A program made the position numbers and the translations under genes. From Ureibacillus manganicus DSM 26584 (GTDB lineage: Bacteria; Bacillota; Bacilli; Bacillales_A; Planococcaceae), in contig NZ_JPVN01000007.1 in NCBI RefSeq assembly GCF_000772945.1, positions 1 through 64,000 of the forward strand: a DNA stretch of 64,000 nt, read 5' to 3'. Shown here piece after piece: positions 9,148 through 19,868 of this stretch; positions within the stretch are counted from its first letter, which is position 1, and every line of letters begins with the position of its first letter. The notes under the pieces were generated by a model that was not told the origin of the DNA, did no database searches, and saw only the letters and a program-made list of their open reading frames with translations.

Positions 9148-9858
9148 ATGAATAAAGGTCAACTTTTATATGAGGGTAAAGCGAAACGTCTATACGAAAC
9201 AGAACAAACGGATATTTTGTTCGTGGAGTACAAAAATAGTGCAACGGCCTTTAATGGCGAAAAGAAGGCTGAGATAGATGGTAAAGGTTTATTAAATAAT
9301 AAGATTTCGACAATAATTTTCGAAAAATTAAAAGAACATGGAATTGACTCACATTTTGTTAAACGTGTATCTGACCATGAGCAAATAGTCCGAAAAGTTG
9401 ACATTATTCCAATTGAAGTCGTAATACGTAACATTGCCGCAGGTAGTTTTGCAAAGCGACTAGGCTTTGAGGAAGGCACTCTACTAGAACGTTCAATTGT
9501 TGAATTCTATTATAAAGACGATGCATTAGGTGATCCATTTATTAACAATGAACATGTCGACATATTAGGAATTGCAACAAAGGCTGAAGTAGAAGCACTT
9601 TATGAACTAGGTTTGAAGATTAATAGCGTTCTTCAACCAATCTTTGAAGAAATAGGTGTAATTCTAGTAGATTTCAAATTAGAGTTTGGCCGTGACAAAG
9701 ATGGCAACGTTCTACTCGCTGATGAAATTTCACCAGATACTTGCCGCCTTTGGGATGCACAAACAAAGCAAAAGCTAGATAAAGATGTATTCCGTCGCGA
9801 TTTAGGTAGTTTAATAGAAGTATATGAAATTATTCTTGCTAGACTTGGAGGAAAATGA
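9148..9858 (+). CDS. purC: SAICAR synthase
   Basis: 236 residues starting MNKGQLLYEGKAKRLYET, the canonical PurC N-terminus. The open frame extends upstream through the hairpin, but start 9148 matches family length. Motifs include RNIAAGSFAKRLG and LVDFKLEFGRD, which bind ATP and substrate. It condenses CAIR with aspartate. The ribosome site is a weak GGGGG. The stop overlaps a possible upstream purS ATG, and the true purS start is 2 bp later. Confidence 0.96.
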   Translation: MNKGQLLYEGKAKRLYETEQTDILFVEYKNSATAFNGEKKAEIDGKGLLNNKISTIIFEKLKEHGIDSHFVKRVSDHEQIVRKVDIIPIEVVIRNIAAGSFAKRLGFEEGTLLERSIVEFYYKDDALGDPFINNEHVDILGIATKAEVEALYELGLKINSVLQPIFEEIGVILVDFKLEFGRDKDGNVLLADEISPDTCRLWDAQTKQKLDKDVFRRDLGSLIEVYEIILARLGGK

Positions 9859-9860
9859 AA

Positions 9861-10109
9861 ATGACTAAAGTAAAAGTTTTTGTAACATTAAAAGAAAGTG
9901 TATTAGATCCACAAGGTGCAGCAGTACAAGGATCGTTAGCTAAGATGGGTTACGGTGAAGTAGCAGATGTAAGGATTGGTAAATACTTAGAATTAACAAT
10001 TTCTGAAACGACTCGTGATATTGATAGCGTAGTAAAAGAAATGTGTGAAAAGCTCCTTGCAAACACAGTTATTGAAGATTACCGCTTTGAAGTTGAGGAG
10101 GAAAACTAA
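9861..10109 (+). CDS. purS: FGAM synthase subunit PurS
   Basis: 82 residues, the small subunit that holds PurQ and PurL together in Gram-positive FGAM synthase. The motif [14 protein letters not shown] and the ending [13 protein letters not shown] are diagnostic. Two ATGs lie six bases apart. The second (9861) is preferred because GGAGG is nine bases from it but only three from 9855, and it gives the usual M-x-KVKV start. Confidence 0.95.
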   Translation: MTKVKVFVTLKESVLDPQGAAVQGSLAKMGYGEVADVRIGKYLELTISETTRDIDSVVKEMCEKLLANTVIEDYRFEVEEEN

Positions 10110-10111
10110 TC

Positions 10112-10789
10112 ATGAAATTCGCAGTACTCGTTTTCCCTGGGTCAAACTGTGATATCGACATGTATCATGCGATAAAAGATGAACTAGGTGAAGAAGTAGA
10201 ATATGTTTGGCATGACGCAACTGACTTAAGTGAATTTGATGGAATCTTAGTACCAGGAGGATTCTCTTACGGAGACTACTTACGTTGTGGTGCTATGGCT
10301 AATCAGTCAAATGTAATGGTAGAAGTAAAAAAAGCTGCGGCAGAAGGAAAACCAGTACTAGGTGTATGTAATGGATTCCAAATTTTAACGGAGGCTGGTT
10401 TACTTCCAGGAGCATTACTTCGAAATGTAAATTTAAAATTCATGTGTCGTACAGTTCAATTAAAAGTTGAAAATAATAATACATTATTTACAAATCAATA
10501 TGAGCAAGGTGAAATCATTAATATTCCAATTGCACATGGAGAAGGAAATTACTTCTGTGACGAAGAAACTCTAGCAAACTTAAAAGCTAACAATCAAATC
10601 GTATTCACATATTCAGGCGAAAATCCTAATGGTAGCTTAGAAGATATTGCAGGAATTATAAACGAGCAAGGAAACGTACTTGGTATGATGCCGCATCCTG
10701 AACGTGCTGCGAACGAAATACTTGGAAGTAGCGACGGTCTAGCATTATTTAAATCAATTGTTAAACAGTGGAGGGAACAACATGTCTAA
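10112..10789 (+). CDS. purQ: FGAM synthase, glutaminase subunit
   Basis: 225 residues of the class I glutamine amidotransferase fold. The nucleophile is Cys in GVCNGFQIL (near 86), and the catalytic His and Glu lie in [11 protein letters not shown] near 196. It supplies ammonia to PurL with PurS as bridge. The start is two bases after purS, and the stop overlaps purL by 8 bp, consistent with translational coupling of a fixed-ratio complex. Confidence 0.97.
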   Translation: MKFAVLVFPGSNCDIDMYHAIKDELGEEVEYVWHDATDLSEFDGILVPGGFSYGDYLRCGAMANQSNVMVEVKKAAAEGKPVLGVCNGFQILTEAGLLPGALLRNVNLKFMCRTVQLKVENNNTLFTNQYEQGEIINIPIAHGEGNYFCDEETLANLKANNQIVFTYSGENPNGSLEDIAGIINEQGNVLGMMPHPERAANEILGSSDGLALFKSIVKQWREQHV

Positions 10790-13007
10790 ACTAGAACCAA
10801 CAGCAGAGCAAATTAAAGAACAAAAGCTTTATGCTGATATGGGGATGTCAGATGAAGAGTTTGAACTAGCATGCAACATAATAGGACGTATTCCAAACTG
10901 GACTGAAACAGGGCTTTTCTCTGTTATGTGGTCTGAACACTGTTCATATAAAAACTCAAAACCAGTATTACGTAAATTCCCTACAAAAGGCCCTCAAGTA
11001 TTACAAGGACCTGGTGAAGGTGCAGGGATTGTAGATATTGGTGACGAGCAAGCGGTTGTATTTAAAATGGAATCTCATAACCACCCTTCAGCAATCGAAC
11101 CTTACCAAGGTGCTGCAACAGGTGTAGGCGGTATTATTCGTGACGTATTCTCAATGGGTGCTCGTCCAATCGCAATGTTAAACTCTTTACGTTTCGGTGA
11201 ACTACAATCCGAGCGTGGTAAATATTTATTTGAAGAAGTTGTAGCTGGTATTGCTGGATACGGTAACTGTATCGGAATTCCAACTGTAGGTGGAGAAATT
11301 CAATTTGACCCATGTTACGAAGGTAACCCATTAGTAAATGCTATGTGTGTTGGATTAATCGACCACAAAGATATTCAACGTGGTATTGCAGCTGGTGTAG
11401 GTAACACAGTAATGTACGTTGGTGCAAAAACAGGACGTGATGGAATTCACGGAGCAACATTCTCATCAGAGGAATTGAGCGAAGATTCAGAAGAAAAACG
11501 CGCAGCTGTGCAAGTTGGAGATCCATTTATGGAAAAACTTCTTCTTGAAGCTTGTTTAGAAGTTGTAAAGTCAGATGCTCTTGTTGGGATTCAAGATATG
11601 GGAGCGGCTGGTCTTACATCATCATCAGCAGAAATGGCTTCAAAAGCTGGTACAGGTGTAGAAATGAACCTAGACTTAGTACCACAACGTGAAACAGGAA
11701 TGACAGCTTATGAAATGATGCTTTCAGAGTCACAAGAGCGTATGTTAATCGTCGTAAAGCATGGTCGCGAAGAAGAAATTAAAGCGATTTTCGATAAGTA
11801 CGGCTTAGATGCTGTAGCAATTGGTCGTGTTACAGACGATAAAATGCTTCGTTTACTACACAATGGTGAAGTTGTAGCTGAGGTTCCAGCTGATGCATTA
11901 GCAGAAGATGCACCTGTGTATCATAAACCATCAAAAGAGCCTGCATATTTTGCTGAATTCCAAGCAATTGAAAATGTTGAGCCAGAAGTTGCGGACTATA
12001 AAGAAACATTAACAGCTTTATTAAAAGCACCAACTGTTGCTTCGAAAGAATGGGTTTACGATCAATATGATTACCAAGTTCGTACAAATACAGTTGTTGC
12101 ACCTGGATCAGACGCAGCGGTTTTACGTGTGCGCGGTACAAACAAAGGTCTTGCAATGACAACAGACTGTAACTCTCGTTATATTTATCTAGATCCTGAA
12201 ACAGGCGGTAAAATTGCAGTAGCAGAAGCAGCTCGTAATATCGTTGTATCAGGTGGTGAGCCACTTGCAATTACAGACTGCTTAAACTTTGGTAATCCAG
12301 AAAAACCAGAAATCTTCTGGCAATTAGAGAAAAGTGCTGACGGGATTTCAGCTGCTTGTACAGCATTAAATGCACCAGTTATTGGTGGTAACGTATCACT
12401 TTATAATGAACGTTCGGGTGAAGCAGTTTACCCAACTCCAACAATCGGTATGGTTGGATTAGTAAAAGATTTATCACATGTGACAACACAAGAAGTGAAA
12501 AATGCAGGTGATGTCATTTATTTAATCGGTGATTCGAAAACAGAATTCGGTGGATCTGAGTTACAAAAACTAATTCACGGTAAAATTTTCGGTCAAGCAC
12601 CAAGCATTGATTTAGATGTAGAAGCTGCACGTCAAAAAGCTATTCTATCTGCAATTCGCTCAGGGTTAGTAGAATCTGCACATGATGTTTCTGAAGGTGG
12701 AGTTGCTGTTGCTTTAGCAGAAACAACTTTCTCTGCGAAAGATTTAGGCATTTACGTAACACTTGAAGGTTCTGCAGTTACTGCTTTATTCAGTGAATCA
12801 CAATCACGTTTTATCGTAACAGTAAAAGAAGAAAACGCTGGTGAATTTGAAGATATTATTCCAGAAGCAAAGAAAATCGGTGTCGTAACAGATGATGCAA
12901 AAATTACAATCAACGGTGACGCTGGTGTTCTTGTTGAAGGGACAGTGGAGGAATTCCGTTCTGCTTGGAAAGGAGCAATTCCATGCTTGGTGAAATCAGA
13001 GGCTTAA
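10782..13007 (+). CDS. purL: FGAM synthase, synthetase subunit (small type)
   Basis: 741 residues, the short PurL that needs PurS and PurQ. It converts FGAR to FGAM with ATP. Visible motifs are [11 protein letters not shown] with the catalytic His, [22 protein letters not shown] and the second-half glycine-rich [10 protein letters not shown]. The start at 10782 follows GGAGGG by six bases. An extension to 10758 would run through the ribosome site. It overlaps purF by 25 bp. Confidence 0.97.
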   Translation: MSKLEPTAEQIKEQKLYADMGMSDEEFELACNIIGRIPNWTETGLFSVMWSEHCSYKNSKPVLRKFPTKGPQVLQGPGEGAGIVDIGDEQAVVFKMESHNHPSAIEPYQGAATGVGGIIRDVFSMGARPIAMLNSLRFGELQSERGKYLFEEVVAGIAGYGNCIGIPTVGGEIQFDPCYEGNPLVNAMCVGLIDHKDIQRGIAAGVGNTVMYVGAKTGRDGIHGATFSSEELSEDSEEKRAAVQVGDPFMEKLLLEACLEVVKSDALVGIQDMGAAGLTSSSAEMASKAGTGVEMNLDLVPQRETGMTAYEMMLSESQERMLIVVKHGREEEIKAIFDKYGLDAVAIGRVTDDKMLRLLHNGEVVAEVPADALAEDAPVYHKPSKEPAYFAEFQAIENVEPEVADYKETLTALLKAPTVASKEWVYDQYDYQVRTNTVVAPGSDAAVLRVRGTNKGLAMTTDCNSRYIYLDPETGGKIAVAEAARNIVVSGGEPLAITDCLNFGNPEKPEIFWQLEKSADGISAACTALNAPVIGGNVSLYNERSGEAVYPTPTIGMVGLVKDLSHVTTQEVKNAGDVIYLIGDSKTEFGGSELQKLIHGKIFGQAPSIDLDVEAARQKAILSAIRSGLVESAHDVSEGGVAVALAETTFSAKDLGIYVTLEGSAVTALFSESQSRFIVTVKEENAGEFEDIIPEAKKIGVVTDDAKITINGDAGVLVEGTVEEFRSAWKGAIPCLVKSEA

Positions 13008-14407
13008 ATGAAGAATGTGGAGTATTTGGTATATGGGGACATGATGCAGCAGCCCATTTAAGTTATTACGGGTTACATGCACTACAGCACCGAGGTCAAG
13101 AAGGTGCAGGTATTGTTGCAACTGATGGAGAGTTTCTAAAAGCTGTTAAAGGTGAAGGTCTTGTTAATGAAGTATTTAATGAGGAAAAACTAAAAAGTGC
13201 TAAAGGTAACGCGGCAATTGCACATGTTCGCTATACAACTGCTGGTGGTGGCGGAATCGATAACGTTCAACCGTTATTGTTCCGTTCATCAACGGGTACA
13301 TTAGCCATTGCTCATAATGGTAATTTAGTTAATGCAAATCACTTAAAAGGACATCTAGAACGTTCAGGGAGTATATTCCACTCCACTTCCGATACAGAAG
13401 TTGTTGTCCATTTAATCAAGAAAAGTAAAAAACCTCGTTTCCTAGAGCAAGTAAAAGAGGCGTTATCTTTACTAAAAGGTGCTTTTTCTATATTAATACT
13501 ATCAAAGGACCGAATGCTCGTTGCTCGTGATCGAAATGGATTACGACCACTTTCTATAGGGAAATTAGGTGATTCTTGGGTTGTTGCCTCTGAAACAAAT
13601 GCCTTTGATTTAATTGGTGCTGAATATGTTCGTGATGTTGAACCTGGAGAACTTTTAATTATTTCTGATAAGGGAATCGAAGAAGATCGTTTTGCTGCAA
13701 TGGAAAAACGTTCGATGTGTGCAATGGAATATATCTATTTCGCACGTCCAGATTCAAACATTGACCAAATCAATATTCATATGGCACGTAAACGTATGGG
13801 AAAACAATTAGCAAAAGAAATTGGACATATAGAAGCAGATGTGGTGACAGGTGTTCCAGACTCATCGATTTCAGCAGCAATTGGTTTTGCAGAAGAAAGC
13901 GGAATACCATACGAATTAGGATTGATCAAAAATCGTTACACTGGGCGAACTTTCATTCAGCCAACGCAAGAATTACGCGAGCGTGGTGTGAAAATGAAGT
14001 TGTCTCCTGTGGTGCAAGTTGTTAAAGGAAAGCGTGTAGTAATGGTGGATGATTCAATTGTACGTGGAACTACTTCACGTAGAATTGTAAGAATGTTAAA
14101 AGAAGCGGGAGCAAAAGAAGTTCACGTTGTAATTTCTTCACCTCCATTAGCAAATCCATGCTTTTATGGAATTGATATTTCATCAGATGAGGAATTAATT
14201 GCTACTGGAAGAACAGTTGATGAAATTTGTGCAGAAATCGGTGCTGACACATTAACATTTTTATCTCCAAATGGATTAGTTGAAGCGATCGGTCGTCCAT
14301 TTGAGGATGAAACACGAGGTTTATGTTTAGCTTGCTTTACTGGAAATTATCCAACTGAAATATTCCCTGATACTGTCTTACCACATGAAAAAGAACTTAT
14401 TCGTTAA
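12983..14407 (+). CDS. purF: Amidophosphoribosyltransferase
   Basis: 474 residues. It makes phosphoribosylamine from PRPP and glutamine, the first committed step. The start [15 protein letters not shown] gives an 11-residue propeptide before catalytic Cys12, as in B. subtilis. Cys residues in [14 protein letters not shown] and CLACFTG fit the four ligands of the regulatory 4Fe-4S cluster. [14 protein letters not shown] is the PRPP-binding loop. AAGGAG is eight bases upstream. The start lies inside the purL 3' end. Confidence 0.97.
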   Translation: MLGEIRGLNEECGVFGIWGHDAAAHLSYYGLHALQHRGQEGAGIVATDGEFLKAVKGEGLVNEVFNEEKLKSAKGNAAIAHVRYTTAGGGGIDNVQPLLFRSSTGTLAIAHNGNLVNANHLKGHLERSGSIFHSTSDTEVVVHLIKKSKKPRFLEQVKEALSLLKGAFSILILSKDRMLVARDRNGLRPLSIGKLGDSWVVASETNAFDLIGAEYVRDVEPGELLIISDKGIEEDRFAAMEKRSMCAMEYIYFARPDSNIDQINIHMARKRMGKQLAKEIGHIEADVVTGVPDSSISAAIGFAEESGIPYELGLIKNRYTGRTFIQPTQELRERGVKMKLSPVVQVVKGKRVVMVDDSIVRGTTSRRIVRMLKEAGAKEVHVVISSPPLANPCFYGIDISSDEELIATGRTVDEICAEIGADTLTFLSPNGLVEAIGRPFEDETRGLCLACFTGNYPTEIFPDTVLPHEKELIR

Positions 14408-14451
14408 AAGAATTCTTAGTGTAGTGTAGGATTCATTTTAATGATTGGGAT

Positions 14452-14478
14452 ATGAGCGTGGGGCGTAACTGCGCTCAT
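14452..14478 (+). other. Intergenic hairpin between purF and purM
   Basis: ATGAGCG (14452-14458) pairs with CGCTCAT (14472-14478) around a 13-base loop. No T-run follows. It resembles the hairpins in the purB-purC and purN-purH gaps and sits about 40 bases before purM. Confidence 0.5.
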
Positions 14479-14517
14479 AGTTCCAAGGCGAAATTGATTA
14501 AATAGGAGAGAAAGTAC

Positions 14518-15573
14518 ATGTCAAAAGCATATGAACAAGCAGGCGTTAATATAGAAGCTGGCTATGAAGCAGTAAAACGTATGAAATCTCACGTAGAGCG
14601 CACAAATCGTTTAGGTGTGATGGGTACTTTTGGTGGCTTTGGTGGCATGTTCGACTTATCAACACTTAATCTAAAAGAACCTGTTCTTATTTCAGGTACT
14701 GATGGTGTTGGAACAAAATTAAAGCTAGCATTTATGGTCGACAAACACGACACAATTGGTATTGACTGTGTTGCAATGTGTGTGAATGATATTGTTGCGC
14801 AAGGTGCAGAACCATTATATTTCTTAGATTATGTTGCGGTAGGTAAAGCAGAGCCTTCCAAAATTGAACAAATTGTAAAAGGCGTTGCAGATGGCTGTGT
14901 TCAATCAGGAGCAGCTTTAATCGGTGGAGAAACTGCAGAAATGCCTGGTCTTTACGAGGAAGATGAATACGATCTAGCTGGCTTTGCTGTTGGTGCAGCT
15001 GAAAAAGCTAATATTGTAACTGGTGAAAAAATTATTGCTAGGGATGTTCTAATTGGTTTAGCATCTAGTGGAGTTCACTCAAATGGATATTCATTAGTTC
15101 GCAAAATCGTATTTGCAGATAACGGATTTACGACTGATCAAGTTGTTGAAGGATATGAAGATTTAGGACCAATCGGAGAAGCCCTTCTTACACCAACTAA
15201 AATTTACGCAAAACCTGTTCTTGAAATTTTAAAAGAAGTTGAAGTTCACGGAATGGCCCATGTTACAGGTGGAGGCTTCTATGAAAACTTACCACGCATG
15301 ATGCCAGAAGGGCTTGCAACTGAAGTTGAAATAGGTTCTTGGCCAGTACTTCGTATTTTTGAGTTGTTAAAGGATAAAGGACGCCTAGCAGACAAAGATT
15401 TATATAATGTTTTTAACATGGGTATTGGATATGTACTTTCTGTTCCAGAAAAAGATGCAGAAAAAGTAATTGAAATTGCTGAAAAACATGGTGAAAAAGC
15501 TTATAAAATTGGTCGTGTAGTGAATGGTGAAGGTGTAATTTTTAACGGTTCTCATGATGGGAGTTTAGTGTAA
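14518..15573 (+). CDS. purM: AIR synthase (FGAM cyclo-ligase)
   Basis: 351 residues, a relative of PurL. It closes the imidazole ring of AIR using ATP. The N-terminus [31 protein letters not shown] and [11 protein letters not shown] are family signatures. GGAGAG precedes the ATG. The stop overlaps the purN start by one base (TAATG). Confidence 0.97.
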   Translation: MSKAYEQAGVNIEAGYEAVKRMKSHVERTNRLGVMGTFGGFGGMFDLSTLNLKEPVLISGTDGVGTKLKLAFMVDKHDTIGIDCVAMCVNDIVAQGAEPLYFLDYVAVGKAEPSKIEQIVKGVADGCVQSGAALIGGETAEMPGLYEEDEYDLAGFAVGAAEKANIVTGEKIIARDVLIGLASSGVHSNGYSLVRKIVFADNGFTTDQVVEGYEDLGPIGEALLTPTKIYAKPVLEILKEVEVHGMAHVTGGGFYENLPRMMPEGLATEVEIGSWPVLRIFELLKDKGRLADKDLYNVFNMGIGYVLSVPEKDAEKVIEIAEKHGEKAYKIGRVVNGEGVIFNGSHDGSLV

Positions 15574-16139
15574 TGGCAACAAAGATTGCAATTTTCGCTT
15601 CTGGTAGCGGAAGTAACTTCCAAGCAATCCAAGAAGCAATTGAACGTGGTGAGCTAGATGCTAAAGTAGAGGTTGTTGTAACTGATCGACCCAATGCATT
15701 TGTTGTAACGCGCGCTGAAAACTTTGGGATCCCAGTACATACTTTTACTGCAAAAACATACGAATCAAAAGAAGCATACGAAACTGAGATTGTCACGTTA
15801 CTACGTGATAAAAATGTAGAATGGATTGTGTTAGCTGGTTATATGCGATTAATTGGAGACACTCTATTGTCCTCTTATACGAACCGTATAGTGAACATCC
15901 ATCCTTCGCTATTACCTTCATTTCCAGGAAAAGATGCAATCGGTCAAGCATTGGCACACGGCGTAAAGGTAACAGGGGTTACAGTGCATCTAGTCGATGA
16001 AGGTATGGATACTGGTCCGATTCTAGCCCAAGCAGCTGTTGAGGTAGTCGATGGCAATCGGGAGGAAACAGAAACTCGTATTCATGCATTAGAACATGAG
16101 CTTTATACAAAAACTTTGAAACAATTATTTGAAAAATAA
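15573..16139 (+). CDS. purN: GAR transformylase (10-formyl-THF dependent)
   Basis: 188 residues. It formylates GAR. Conserved blocks are [13 protein letters not shown] at the N-terminus, [12 protein letters not shown] with the catalytic Asn and His near 107, and [15 protein letters not shown] with catalytic Asp near 145. Stop-start coupling with purM makes co-translation likely. Confidence 0.97.
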   Translation: MATKIAIFASGSGSNFQAIQEAIERGELDAKVEVVVTDRPNAFVVTRAENFGIPVHTFTAKTYESKEAYETEIVTLLRDKNVEWIVLAGYMRLIGDTLLSSYTNRIVNIHPSLLPSFPGKDAIGQALAHGVKVTGVTVHLVDEGMDTGPILAQAAVEVVDGNREETETRIHALEHELYTKTLKQLFEK

Positions 16140-16159
16140 TAAATGAGATCTTAGAAAAT

Positions 16160-16176
16160 GTACGCCTTGCGCGTAC
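16160..16176 (+). other. Short hairpin between purN and purH
   Basis: GTACGC pairs with GCGTAC around a 5-base loop, with only a weak T-rich stretch after it. It is the third short stem found in a pur intergenic gap. Confidence 0.4.
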
Positions 16177-16222
16177 TCTTTGCTTAATTTGGTTAATTTT
16201 ATTGATATGGAGGACGCATCAC

Positions 16223-17749
16223 ATGACTAAACGTGCACTTATTAGTGTTTCGAATAAAGATGGTATTTTAGATTTTGCAAAAGAATTAGTAGCATTAGGT
16301 TATGAAATTTTATCAACTGGTGGTACGAAAAAAATGCTTCAAGACAACGATGTTCCTGTAACAGCTGTTGATGAAGTAACGAAATTCCCAGAGATTTTAG
16401 ATGGTCGTGTGAAAACATTGAATCCTTTAATCCATGGCGGTTTATTAGGGAAATTTGACGACCCTTCTCATAAAGTACAAATGGAACAACACGGAATTGA
16501 GCCAATCGAAATTGTCTGTGTTAACTTATATCCTTTTGTTGAAACAATTTCAAAGCCTGATGTAACATGGGACGATGCAATTGAAAATATTGATATCGGT
16601 GGTCCAACAATGTTGCGTTCTGCTGCAAAAAATCATCAATATGTGACGGTAATTGTCGATTCAAATGATTATGCAAAAGTACTGGAAGAGTTAAAAGCAA
16701 CTGGTGCAACAACAATTGAAACTCGCCGTAAACTAGCGGCTAAAGTTTTCCGTCATACAGCAGCATACGATTCTTATATTTCAAATTACTTAACAGAAGA
16801 AGACTTCCCTGAGAACTTAACAATGACGTATGAGCTAAAACAAACGTTACGTTATGGAGAAAACCCTCATCAAAAAGCAGCTTTCTACCAAAAACGTTTA
16901 AGTTCAGATTTTTCATTAGCTTATGCAACACAATTACATGGTAAAGAATTATCATATAACAACATTCAAGATGGAAACGCAGCCCTTCAAATCGTTAAAG
17001 AATTTAACGTTCCTGCTGCTGTTGCAGTAAAACACATGAATCCATGTGGTGTTGGTACAGGTGAAAACATCGAAGCAGCATTTGATAAAGCGTACGAAGC
17101 AGACCCAACGTCTATCTTTGGTGGTATTATTGCTTTAAACCGTGAAGTAGATGTTGCAACAGCAGAGAAATTAAGTGGTATTTTCCTAGAGATTATTATC
17201 GCTCCATCATTCACAGATGAAGCGTTAGAAATTTTAACGAAAAAGAAAAACATTCGTTTAATGTCAATCAACTTTGCTCAAGAAAAACAAGACAAATTCA
17301 AAGTTGTATCTGTTGAAGGTGGCTTACTAGTTCAAGAAGATGATCAATATGGTTTTGATAATGCAGAGATCAAAGTTGTCACTGACCGAGAACCTACTGA
17401 AGAAGAGTGGGAAGCGTTAAAACTTGGTTGGGCAGTTGTAAAACATGTGAAGTCAAATGCAATTGTTGTAAATGACGCTCATATGACTTTAGGTGTCGGT
17501 GCTGGACAAATGAATCGTGTTGGAGCAGCAAAAATTGCTTTAGAACAAGCTGGTGAAAAGGCAATAGGTGCAGTATTAGCTTCAGACGCATTCTTCCCGA
17601 TGAGCGATACAGTAGAAACTGCCGCAGCTGCTGGTATTAAGGCAATTATCCAGCCTGGTGGTTCTATTAAAGACCAAGACTCTATTGACAAAGCAAACGA
17701 ATTTGGAATCGCGATGGTGTTTACTGGAGTTAGACATTTTAAACATTAA
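16223..17749 (+). CDS. purH: Bifunctional AICAR transformylase / IMP cyclohydrolase
   Basis: 508 residues. The N-terminal cyclohydrolase begins [22 protein letters not shown] and contains LSTGGTKK and [13 protein letters not shown]. The C-terminal transformylase contains [14 protein letters not shown] and [13 protein letters not shown]. It catalyses the last two steps to IMP. The start at 16223 follows TGGAGGA by seven bases; the longer frame from 16202 would place that ribosome site inside the gene. Confidence 0.97.
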   Translation: MTKRALISVSNKDGILDFAKELVALGYEILSTGGTKKMLQDNDVPVTAVDEVTKFPEILDGRVKTLNPLIHGGLLGKFDDPSHKVQMEQHGIEPIEIVCVNLYPFVETISKPDVTWDDAIENIDIGGPTMLRSAAKNHQYVTVIVDSNDYAKVLEELKATGATTIETRRKLAAKVFRHTAAYDSYISNYLTEEDFPENLTMTYELKQTLRYGENPHQKAAFYQKRLSSDFSLAYATQLHGKELSYNNIQDGNAALQIVKEFNVPAAVAVKHMNPCGVGTGENIEAAFDKAYEADPTSIFGGIIALNREVDVATAEKLSGIFLEIIIAPSFTDEALEILTKKKNIRLMSINFAQEKQDKFKVVSVEGGLLVQEDDQYGFDNAEIKVVTDREPTEEEWEALKLGWAVVKHVKSNAIVVNDAHMTLGVGAGQMNRVGAAKIALEQAGEKAIGAVLASDAFFPMSDTVETAAAAGIKAIIQPGGSIKDQDSIDKANEFGIAMVFTGVRHFKH

Positions 17750-17760
17750 TTAAAAATGAG

Positions 17761-17787
17761 CGCTCGTCTTTGGTGAGGCGAGCGTTT
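17761..17787 (+). terminator. Probable terminator after purH
   Basis: A 10-bp stem (17761-17770 with 17775-17784, including G-U pairs) with loop TGGT is followed by only three T residues. It is likely partial, since purD downstream normally belongs to the operon. Confidence 0.5.
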
Positions 17788-17808
17788 CGTCTAGTCTATT
17801 AGTTGTGC

Positions 17809-17939
17809 GCACGTATTTCGTGAAAACACGCACGTAAAGTGAGGAAATCCGCACGTAAACACGATGGAATCGCACGTAACAAAGGAAATTTCGCACGTAA
17901 TAAGAAATGCGCCGGTAAATCGTGCAATCTCGCACGTAA
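17809..17939 (+). repeat. Seven short repeats GCACGTAA phased at 21 bp
   Basis: Copies begin at 17809, 17830, 17851, 17872, 17893, 17911 and 17932. Steps are 21, 21, 21, 21, 18 and 21 bases. The sixth copy is degenerate (GCCGGTAA). Between cores the sequence varies but often contains GGAAAT just before the next core. The array fills the purH-purD gap. A 21-bp period equals two helical turns, so all cores face the same side of the DNA. Function is unknown. Confidence 0.85.
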
Positions 17940-18007
17940 CAGGAGTAACTTTTCTCCCAAAAATAAAGATTCGTACTAAAATAAATTAATTATAAGGAGG
18001 AACCCAT

Positions 18008-19264
18008 ATGAACATCCTCGTAATTGGTAGTGGCGGCCGTGAACACGCTATCGCGAAAAAATTTAGTATTTCTCCCTCTGTGAAGAATGTTTATGTAGCA
18101 CCGGGGAATGACGGAATGCGCGATTGTGCAGAAATCTTACCAATCGATGCCCTGAATTTTCAGGAACTCGCAAGTTTCGCAAAGGAAAACAAAATCGACC
18201 TTACATTTGTTGGGCCGGAACAGCCATTAGCAGAAGGTATTGTAGATTATTTTCAAAACGAGAACTTGACTATTTTTGGACCAACAAAGGCAGCAGCAAA
18301 AATTGAAGGTTCAAAATCATACGCAAAACAAATTATGGAAAAGTACAATATTCCAACAGCAACTTATGAAACATTTACAGATGCAAAATTAGCGATTCAA
18401 TATATTAAACAAAACGGTGCACCAATTGTTGTTAAAGCTGATGGCCTTGCCGCTGGAAAAGGTGTGGTTGTTGCCATGACTGAGCAAGAGGCAATTGACG
18501 CAATCGAAGACATGATTGGAAATCAACGTTTTGGTGAATCGTCTTCACGCGTAGTAATTGAGGAGTTTTTAGATGGAGAAGAATTCTCTTTCATGTCTTT
18601 TGTACATAAAGGACAAATCTATCCAATGGTAATTGCACAAGATCATAAACGTGCATATGACGGCGATAAAGGGCCAAATACTGGAGGAATGGGAGCTTAC
18701 TCACCAGTCCCACAAATTTCAGAAGAAATAGTATCAAAAGCATATATTGATATTGTCGAACCGACAGTAAAAGCTATGGAAGAAGAAGGTGTATCTTTTA
18801 CAGGAATTTTATATGCTGGGTTAATACTCACAAAAAATGGCCCAAAAGTTATCGAATTTAATGCTCGATTTGGTGACCCAGAAACACAAGTCGTTCTTCC
18901 GAGAATGAGTTCAGATTTTGGTTTATTTATGAAAGCATTAATGGAAGAAAAAGAGTTTGATTTACAATGGTCAAATGAGGCTATGTTGGGAGTCGTTATA
19001 GCAGCAGAAGGATATCCAGGAGATGTTGAAAAAGGTAATACACTACCTAACTTAACTAACCTAAGTGAAAGCTATGATGTCTATCATGCTGGAACAAAAT
19101 TAGTGGATGAAAAATATGTTGGTAATGGTGGACGAGTACTCTTAGTTGCAACTAAAGCGAACACGCTAAAAGAGGCGCAAGATCGAGTGTATGAAGGTTT
19201 AAATCAAGAAGTTTGGGACAAATTCTTTTACAGAAAAGATATTGGTTGGCGCACATTTAAATAA
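18008..19264 (+). CDS. purD: Phosphoribosylamine-glycine ligase (GAR synthetase)
   Basis: 418 residues of the ATP-grasp type. It joins glycine to phosphoribosylamine. Motifs are VIGSGGREHAI at the N-terminus, VVKADGLAAGKGVVVA for ATP binding, GPNTGGMGAYSP and EFNARFGDPE. A near-perfect TAAGGAGGAA lies before the ATG. It is the last gene of the pur cluster but is separated from purH by a hairpin and the 21-bp repeat array, so its expression may partly uncouple. Confidence 0.97.
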   Translation: MNILVIGSGGREHAIAKKFSISPSVKNVYVAPGNDGMRDCAEILPIDALNFQELASFAKENKIDLTFVGPEQPLAEGIVDYFQNENLTIFGPTKAAAKIEGSKSYAKQIMEKYNIPTATYETFTDAKLAIQYIKQNGAPIVVKADGLAAGKGVVVAMTEQEAIDAIEDMIGNQRFGESSSRVVIEEFLDGEEFSFMSFVHKGQIYPMVIAQDHKRAYDGDKGPNTGGMGAYSPVPQISEEIVSKAYIDIVEPTVKAMEEEGVSFTGILYAGLILTKNGPKVIEFNARFGDPETQVVLPRMSSDFGLFMKALMEEKEFDLQWSNEAMLGVVIAAEGYPGDVEKGNTLPNLTNLSESYDVYHAGTKLVDEKYVGNGGRVLLVATKANTLKEAQDRVYEGLNQEVWDKFFYRKDIGWRTFK

Positions 19265-19328
19265 GGTGTTAGGCACTCACACAACTTTTGTTTCTCAAAA
19301 TTGTATGAGTGCCATGCACCATTTTTTT
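19265..19328 (+). terminator. Strong terminator at the end of the pur operon
   Basis: GGCACTCA (19272-19279) pairs with TGAGTGCC (19306-19313), extended by outer GGTG/CACC pairing, and is followed by seven T residues. Confidence 0.92.
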
Positions 19329-19330
19329 AT

Positions 19331-19672
19331 TTAGCTAGGATTTGTGGCTGCTTGACCACTACTAGAAGTACCCGAAGAACTTGATTGTCCTCCTTGGTTT
19401 TGATAATTCTCATTAAATGCTTTCATTAATGTTTCCCCATCCATGAATTCATCAAAAGTAGAAGTAACTGCATCTTTCACATTTGAATTAATCAGTGCAG
19501 TTAATGGACAATATAAGAAAATCCCTTCTGCAACCTTCATTGCTCCTGCAGCTACTAAAGCAAAACCTAACCCTTTACTATCACGTGCTAAGTGCGCTGT
19601 CCCCATCGCAGTTAAAGCAACACCACACATTAATCGCCCAAAGCCATTACGTTCTGAAATATTTTCTTCCAT
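19331..19672 (-). CDS. DUF2892 (YgaP-like transmembrane) protein
   Basis: 113 residues beginning MEENISERNGFGRLMCGVAL. Two hydrophobic segments at about 13-30 and 35-55 (GLGFALVAAGAMKVAEGIFLYCPL) match the DUF2892/YgaP membrane domain without a rhodanese partner. The C-terminal 40 residues are polar, ending in a Ser/Gly/Gln-rich tail. The start at 19672 has GGGAGA eight bases before it; the ATG nine bases upstream touches the ribosome site. It converges with purD. Function is unknown. Confidence 0.75.
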   Translation of the reverse strand: MEENISERNGFGRLMCGVALTAMGTAHLARDSKGLGFALVAAGAMKVAEGIFLYCPLTALINSNVKDAVTSTFDEFMDGETLMKAFNENYQNQGGQSSSSGTSSSGQAATNPS

Positions 19673-19868
19673 TTGTAACATCTCCCTTCATGAAGTAACA
19701 TAAATATTCCTATAGAAATACTTCAATTTAAAATTTTGCTGTGATACGATAATATAAACAAAGTTTGCGTAAAATAATATGACGCAATATTTTTGCAAAG
19801 TTAGTATGTGCGTATATAATGTGATTAACAAGTTTAAATTTTTGGAAAATTGGAAGGGAGTGTAATAA

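Noticed and set aside
17750-17935. Minus-strand frame of 61 codons with a Tyr-Val-Arg heptad repeat
   Set aside because: It is the translation of the 21-bp DNA repeats, begins at a GTG inside a repeat, lacks a ribosome site at a usable distance, and runs antisense through the purH terminator. The DNA periodicity explains it.
17809-17939. Possible CRISPR array in the purH-purD gap
   Set aside because: Cores are only 8-9 bases, the interval sequences are 12-13 bases and partly alike, and there are no cas genes. It does not fit repeat and spacer sizes.
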